The notes under the pieces were generated by a model that ran no database searches, was not told the origin of the DNA, and worked only from the letters and a program-made list of their open reading frames with translations. From the NCBI RefSeq assembly GCF_014084125.1, contig NZ_CP048405.1, positions 3,224,001-3,288,000 of the forward strand: a stretch of 64,000 nt of DNA, given 5' to 3'. The DNA comes from Streptacidiphilus sp. PB12-B1b (GTDB lineage Bacteria > Actinomycetota > Actinomycetes > Streptomycetales > Streptomycetaceae). A program made the translations under genes and the position numbers. Below are positions 60,301 to 64,000 of the stretch, piece by piece (position 1 is the first letter of the stretch; every line of letters begins with the position of its first letter).

Positions 60301-61729
60301 CCGGCCCGGCGGCGGCACGGGTCTGCACCAGTTGGCCCAGCTCGCCGATCCGCCGGGCCAGCGAGTCGGTGGTGCTGCCCACCAGCGAGTACGCGTCCTC
60401 GCCCTGCGCCTGGGTGTGCGGCAGCCAGCGGGTCCAGGACCAGTCGCGTTCCCCGTCCGGACCGGCCAGGACCACGATCCGCAGATCCGTCGGGCTGTGC
60501 AGGGAGGCGGCCTGGGCGGCGATCCACCCGGCCAGCCGGGTCGCGCCGGGGCCGGCCAGCCCGGCCACCCCGGCCCGGCGCAGCGCCACCGACACCGGCA
60601 CCTGGTCGAGCTGCGGCACGCTGGTGCGCCGGTGCTCGTCCTGGGTGGGGTCGTCGACGCTCAGCGACGACGGCAGGTCGGCCGTGCCGACCCGCACCGA
60701 GAGGAAGTCCGGGTCCTGCCAGCGCCGTTCCCACAGCCGCTCGGAGGGCTGGGCCGCCATCTGCAGCAGCGAGGCCGGGTCCGGCAGGGAGAGCCGCAGC
60801 CGGTGCTGCTCCTCCAGGACGGCCGCGTCGATGTCGGCGTTCAGCCGGGCCAGGACCTCCTCGTACTCCTTCTTCTGCTCCAGGTACTTCAGCATCGCCT
60901 GCTTGCGTCCGCCGAACTGGGTGAACAGCGCGCCGATCGGCGACAGCAGGGCGATGAAGACGAAGAGCCAGCTCTTGGTGGTGAGGATGGTGACCACGGC
61001 GGTGGCGGCGGGCAGCAGCAGGATCGGCAGCAGCGGGACCGGCCGCTTGTCCGGCCTCACCGGCGGCGTGGGCAGCCGGAACTTCCCGCCCGCGGCGGCG
61101 GGCAGGAACCTCGGCGGGCGGTTGAACTCCAGCCCCAGGCCGTCGGCGGCCGGGGTCAGCGGCGCCCGGGCGGACTGCCGGGACGTCAGCTCCAGCAGGA
61201 TGTCGCCGACCGCCAGCTGGCTGCCCTCCTGCCAGGCGGTCGGGCCGGCCACCGGTCTGCTGTCCAGCCGGGCGCCGTCCGCGTCGAACAGTTCGGCCGT
61301 GCCGTCCAGCCGGACCCGGACCCGGGCCGCGCGCGCCGGGGCGCCCGGGGCCAGCCGGATCCGGGCGCCGCCGCTGCCGATGTCGTAGTCGCCCGGCACC
61401 AGCCGGAAGGCGGTGCCCGCCCCGGCGCCGGACACCACCCGGACCTCGGTCCGGCCCTCGGGCTCGGGCCCGGTCGGTACGGGGGCGCCGAGCCCGAGGT
61501 CCATGCCGTCCCGCAGCCCGGCCGCCTGGAGCGTGTCCGCCGGATCGACCCACCGGGAGCCGATGTACAGGGCCGGCTCCGCACCGCCCGGCCCCGCCTC
61601 CGCCAGCCCGACAGCGCGCGCCAGCTCCGCCGCGAACAGGCCCGCGCGTGCGGAGGGCTCGGTGTCGATGACGACGGCTGTGGACACCCCCTCGGCCTGC
61701 GGGTCACGAACGCTGACGTTCAGTCGCAC
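57326..61729 (-). CDS. Type VII secretion FtsK/SpoIIIE ATPase with UBL-like and FHA domains (EccC/EssC-like)
   Basis: 1,467 residues. A ubiquitin-like N-terminus (about 1-80; LYIGSRWVDPADTLQAAGL) and an FHA-like domain (about 85-170) precede two membrane segments (about 200-245; LLPILLLPAATAVVTIL, LFVFIALLSPIGALF). Three FtsK ATPase modules follow. The first has an intact P-loop GTTGSGKS and Walker B LLLVIDEF. The second (GSPRSGRSQ) and third (GPPRTGRST) have Arg in place of the P-loop Lys. This is the plan of the motor that exports WXG100 proteins. GTG 61729 follows GAGAG; an upstream frame has no RBS. It is last of three minus-strand genes after the WXG100 gene. Confidence 0.93.
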   Translation of the reverse strand: MRLNVSVRDPQAEGVSTAVVIDTEPSARAGLFAAELARAVGLAEAGPGGAEPALYIGSRWVDPADTLQAAGLRDGMDLGLGAPVPTGPEPEGRTEVRVVSGAGAGTAFRLVPGDYDIGSGGARIRLAPGAPARAARVRVRLDGTAELFDADGARLDSRPVAGPTAWQEGSQLAVGDILLELTSRQSARAPLTPAADGLGLEFNRPPRFLPAAAGGKFRLPTPPVRPDKRPVPLLPILLLPAATAVVTILTTKSWLFVFIALLSPIGALFTQFGGRKQAMLKYLEQKKEYEEVLARLNADIDAAVLEEQHRLRLSLPDPASLLQMAAQPSERLWERRWQDPDFLSVRVGTADLPSSLSVDDPTQDEHRRTSVPQLDQVPVSVALRRAGVAGLAGPGATRLAGWIAAQAASLHSPTDLRIVVLAGPDGERDWSWTRWLPHTQAQGEDAYSLVGSTTDSLARRIGELGQLVQTRAAAGPEAARGGVNGSPDVLVVLEQARRARSLPGVVALLRDGPAVGVYTVCIDREERLLPEECGAVVLTDADAPGMSRVRSGSGAPLRGVRTDSPEPEWYEALARALAPLRGVGDSDESALPGSVRLLDLLGLEPPTAEAVVAGWSLGGRSTRAVLGSGYDGDFSVDLVRDGPHALIAGTTGSGKSELLQTLVATLAVVNRPDEMTFVLVDYKGGSAFAECADLPHTVGLVTDLDTHLVERALVSLGAELRRREGQLAAAGAKDIEDYLDKRRRGGDTLPPLPRLLLVIDEFASMARELPDFITGLVNIAQRGRSLGIHLVLATQRPGGAVTPDIRANTNLRIALRTTDGSESRDIIDSADSGDISPGTPGRAYARLGPSALLPFQAGRVGGRRPGDQAAAEGAEAAEVPVRAAAVGWRDLGGPLVGHAGGRSTGPAATGAVTDLAVLTGAIARAAELAGVQPQPSPWLPALPEVLEWTVPSAPAPAAERQALLPAVDYGLVDLPASQTRAPLTFDLDRTGHLHIVGSPRSGRSQTLRTLAAALAQAHGADDVHLYGIDCGNGALNALTGLPHCGAVVDRNQVERLSRLLNRLGAELTGRQGVLGARGTADLTELRRGRPPQERLPHIVLMVDRFEVFEREFTAYDNGSLMEQLLRLLRDGAGVGIHVVLAGDRVLGSGRFSGTTEEKIVLRLNDRQDYSSVGIPTKSAPTAPAPGRGIRTRDLAETQIAVLGADLSGSAQAQLLADLGRALTEREAAVPADRRPLSLDLLPDRIAFADAVRLPGALGAMRPLIAVGGDTLGTLGPDLADVPSFVVAGPPRTGRSTVLLTAALSLLSQGTGVIVLAPRRSPLRELDGRPGVAAVLTDAEVGVAEFRKVLGEVPEANAVILVDDAELFMGAEIEPDLGLLARGGAGNGWGLVAAGNAESLSLSLGGWVGQMKRNRTGMLLSPQGLGDGDIIGVKLTRGLVGRAPQPGRGLLHLGDGAPVAVQVPLPGL

Positions 61730-61781
61730 GGTTCTCTCGTCTCTTCCTGTCGGTCTGCTGCGGTGCGGTCGGCTCTCGGGG

Positions 61782-62075
61782 TCAGCTGAGGTTGGAGCCC
61801 AGCTGCTCGTCGGTCTGCGAGAAGGCGTCACCGACCGACTTCACGTACTGGCCGATGCCCTGGAGCCCCTGGTTGACCTGGTCGAAGCCCTTGGCGAACT
61901 CGTCGAAGAACGGCGAGAACTTCTGCTGGGCGGCGGGCGTGGTGTAGCCGTTGGCCAGCAGGTTGGAGATCTTCCCCTTGACCTCGGTCAGCTTGTCCTG
62001 GAGCTGGGAGAAGTCGTTGAGCAGGGCCTGCGAGGTCGAGGCGGTCTCGTCCGAGTTGACCTTGAAATCGGGCAC
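61782..62075 (-). CDS. WXG100/ESAT-6-like protein
   Basis: 97 residues forming two long helices, NSDETASTSQALLNDFSQLQ onward and QQKFSPFFDEFAKGFDQVNQ onward, separated by GYTTPAA. The loop lacks the Trp of the WxG motif (Tyr instead) but keeps the GY/TPAA turn seen in divergent members. GTG 62075 is certain: AAGGAG lies 7 nt upstream. It is encoded 52 bp before the FtsK-type ATPase and is its probable substrate or co-secreted partner. Confidence 0.85.
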   Translation of the reverse strand: MPDFKVNSDETASTSQALLNDFSQLQDKLTEVKGKISNLLANGYTTPAAQQKFSPFFDEFAKGFDQVNQGLQGIGQYVKSVGDAFSQTDEQLGSNLS

Positions 62076-62151
62076 GGTGGTACTCCTTGCTGGTGGTGCA
62101 TCGGATGGTGGGTGGGGCACTCCACCCCGGCGGGGTGGACGTTCGGTGGCC

Positions 62152-64000
62152 TCAACCGCGCCCGGCGGTCGACCCCTTGCGGGGAAAGGCGGGCGCGGCC
62201 CGACCGGTCGGCGCGGCCTGGCCGGTCTGCGGGGCCGGTTCCGGCCGCACGGCTTCGTCCGGTCGGCCCTCGCCCGGGTGCCCGACGGAGGCGGACGGCT
62301 CGTGCGTTGCGTCGGCGTCCGCCGGGCTGGCGGTGACCGGGTTGTCGGTGCTGGACGGCACTGCGGTGGCGGCGTGCGGCTCCTCCGCCGGGTCCTGTTG
62401 CGGGCTCGGCCCGGAGGCGGCGGGCAGGACGTGCGTCGTTCCGCTGCCGCTGATCTTGGTAGGAATCGAACCGCCAACGCCGTCGGCGCCCCCGCCGGTG
62501 CTGCTCCCGCTGGTGCTGCTCCCGCTGGGACTGCTGCTCTCGCTGCCGCTCCCGCCGCTGCCGCTCCCGCCGGGATTGCTCCCGCCGCTCCCGCTGCTCC
62601 CGCCGCTGCCGCTCCCCAGGTTGCCGCCCCCGCCGGAGCCGCTCCCGCCCCCGCCGGAGCCGCTCCCGCTCCCGCCGGGGCTGCCGCTCCCGCCAGGCGC
62701 TGCTGCTGCCGCTGCTGCGGGCTTCTGCGGGCGCAGTGCTCCGGCTGCGCCCGAGGCCGCGCCGGTCAGCCCCGCGCCGATGATCGCGCCGGCGTCCAGC
62801 GACTGGCCGTCCACGCCCTCGGCGGTGGCGGTCTTGGACGCGTCCGAGCCGAAGCCGACGGCAGCGTCCCCTGCGGCCCGCGAGAACACGCCCTTGCCGA
62901 ACTTGCCGGCGGTGTCCAGCGCCTTGCCGCCGCCGGAGACGGCTCCGCCGACGCCCGCGCCGATGATGGCGCCGGCGTCCAGCGGCTTGCCGTCGATCTC
63001 CTCGCCGGCCGCCTCCTTGGCGGAGCCGGTGGCCGCGTGGATCGCCGCGCCCTTGAGGACCTTCCCGGTCGTCCCCTTGAGGACCGAACCGACGCTCCTG
63101 GTTGTGCCCAGGGAGCCGCCGACACCGTGGGCGATGCTGCCGTCCGCAGCCTTCGTGGCCGCCGGGACGGCCTTCTCGGCTACGTCGAGACCGGCCTCGG
63201 CGGCGCCCCCGCCCGCCTTCAGCAGCGAACCGCCGGGAACCAGTCCGACCAGTCCGACCAGGAACTCGCCCAGGCTGAACGTTCCCCCGGCGATCGCCGA
63301 CACTTGCGTGACGGCGAACAGCGCGGCCCCCAGCAGTGCCCCGGCGATCGGGAAGAACACCGCGACGACCGCGATCAGCAGGCCCAGCAGGATCTGTACG
63401 AACGGGAAGTCCTTGAAGAAGTCGCTGATCTTCTGGAACAGGCTCCGCTCCGGAATCGCCTCGCTCGCCGCCCGGTCCAGCACGTCCGCACACGCCCGCT
63501 GGGCGGCCTCACGCGCCGCCTTGGCCTGCTGGGCCAGGCCCTTGGCCGCCGACAGCGCCTGCTGCCCCTCGGAGATGGAGTTCTGCGCCGTGCGCGCGGC
63601 GTCCTTCTCCTGGTCGGTCGGGTCCGGTCCGAGGTTCGGGGCCTGCTGGTTCGCCCGCGCCGACGCGGATTGGGCCTGGTCGACCGCCTGATCGAAGGTC
63701 GCCTGCGCGTCCTGCAGCTTGGGGATGTAGTCCGTGTACGCCTGGGCCGCGTCGTGGTACGAGGTGGCCGTCTTGTCGAGCTTGCCGGGCAGGTCGTCGC
63801 CGATCTTGTTCCTCAGGGCGTTCATCGCCGAGCCGGTGCCCTGGGAGATGGCGCCGTCCTTCCTGATGAGGGTCAGTGCCCTCTCGGCGGCGTCGCCGAT
63901 GTCGCGGTAGCGCTGGATGACGCCCTGGATGAGGTCGGGATCGCCCGGGGTGGGGTCGGTGTCCAAGCCGACGAGCTGGAAGTCCGCCGGACTGGAGTGC
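62152..64000 (-). CDS. Putative type VII-secreted protein, Gly/Ser-rich (5' end outside window)
   Basis: More than 610 residues, entering from the right edge with no stop (SPADFQLVGLDTDPTPGDPDLI). The N-terminal ~190 residues are helical and Gln/Ala-rich, like LXG/WXG-type secretion domains. Next come a hydrophobic pair (FVQILLGLLIAVVAVFF, ALLGAALFAVTQ) and two copies of a glycine-zipper unit (LDAGAIIGAGVGGAVSG and LDAGAIIGAGLTGAASG). A ~70-residue Gly/Ser linker and a Pro/Thr/Ala tail ending AFPRKGSTAGRG complete it. No known toxin domain is visible. It lies 76 bp upstream of the WXG100 gene in the same direction. Confidence 0.8.
   Translation of the reverse strand, partial: HSSPADFQLVGLDTDPTPGDPDLIQGVIQRYRDIGDAAERALTLIRKDGAISQGTGSAMNALRNKIGDDLPGKLDKTATSYHDAAQAYTDYIPKLQDAQATFDQAVDQAQSASARANQQAPNLGPDPTDQEKDAARTAQNSISEGQQALSAAKGLAQQAKAAREAAQRACADVLDRAASEAIPERSLFQKISDFFKDFPFVQILLGLLIAVVAVFFPIAGALLGAALFAVTQVSAIAGGTFSLGEFLVGLVGLVPGGSLLKAGGGAAEAGLDVAEKAVPAATKAADGSIAHGVGGSLGTTRSVGSVLKGTTGKVLKGAAIHAATGSAKEAAGEEIDGKPLDAGAIIGAGVGGAVSGGGKALDTAGKFGKGVFSRAAGDAAVGFGSDASKTATAEGVDGQSLDAGAIIGAGLTGAASGAAGALRPQKPAAAAAAAPGGSGSPGGSGSGSGGGGSGSGGGGNLGSGSGGSSGSGGSNPGGSGSGGSGSESSSPSGSSTSGSSTGGGADGVGGSIPTKISGSGTTHVLPAASGPSPQQDPAEEPHAATAVPSSTDNPVTASPADADATHEPSASVGHPGEGRPDEAVRPEPAPQTGQAAPTGRAAPAFPRKGSTAGRG
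62490..62700 (-). repeat. Low-complexity Gly/Ser-coding tract
   Basis: Imperfect tandem GCTCCCGCCG-like units (plus strand) encode a long GGSGSGGGG-type linker in the putative type VII substrate. Such tracts vary in length between strains. Confidence 0.7.

Overview
The window is a very G+C-rich actinomycete chromosome segment. Nearly all codons end in G or C, GTG and TTG starts are common, and it carries a SARP-NB-ARC-TPR regulator, a DUF3099 protein and giant NRPS genes. Together these point to Streptomyces or a close relative in the Streptomycetaceae; the genus is inferred, not proven.

Region 1 (1-37645, all minus strand) is most of a non-ribosomal peptide cluster running off the left edge. 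In transcription order it reads cytochrome P450, a PBP/beta-lactamase-fold serine hydrolase, NRPS-1 and NRPS-2. The hydrolase resembles the stand-alone cyclising thioesterases of the SurE type. NRPS-1 is A-T | C-A-T-E | C-A-T-E | C-A-T-E | C-A-T. NRPS-2 is C-A-T-E | C-A-T | C-A-T-E | C-A-T | C and continues outside. At least ten residues are built, with D-configuration predicted at positions 2, 3, 4, 6 and 8. Readable codes are Val at 3 and 9, Thr at 7 and probably basic residues at 6 and 8. The frame of NRPS-2 breaks at a G run at 676-680, and the tenth C domain continues in another frame to the edge. No integrated thioesterase is seen, which fits release and macrocyclisation in trans by the PBP-type enzyme.

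Region 2 (37646-50924) is chromosomal backbone. After a ~700-bp divergent intergenic stretch containing a strong G-quadruplex motif come an acyl-CoA dehydrogenase, a STAS/PP2C pair with a divergent MarR regulator, and several membrane proteins (DUF3099, DUF2079, YihY/BrkB, two small coupled ones). A clade-type heme catalase, an RsbW-like kinase, a second STAS protein and a DUF4097-like lipoprotein follow. Two promoters of the sigma-B/sigma-F type (GTTW, 15 nt, GGGWTA-like) sit before the small membrane pair and the catalase, so this is probably a stress-response neighbourhood.

Region 3 (50959-52423) is a scar. The 3' end of an ABC exporter gene (minus) and the 3' end of an NRPS gene (plus, A10 motif and carrier domain) abut at about 51106-51112, as if the divergent 5' halves of both genes had been deleted. 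A hot-dog thioesterase follows.

Region 4 (52634-64000) holds a large SARP-type regulator, an ECF sigma factor and a type VII secretion-like locus. The locus has two small WXG100-like helical proteins, a partner protein of unknown function, a UBL-FHA-membrane-FtsK/SpoIIIE ATPase, and a large repeat-rich putative substrate that leaves the right edge.
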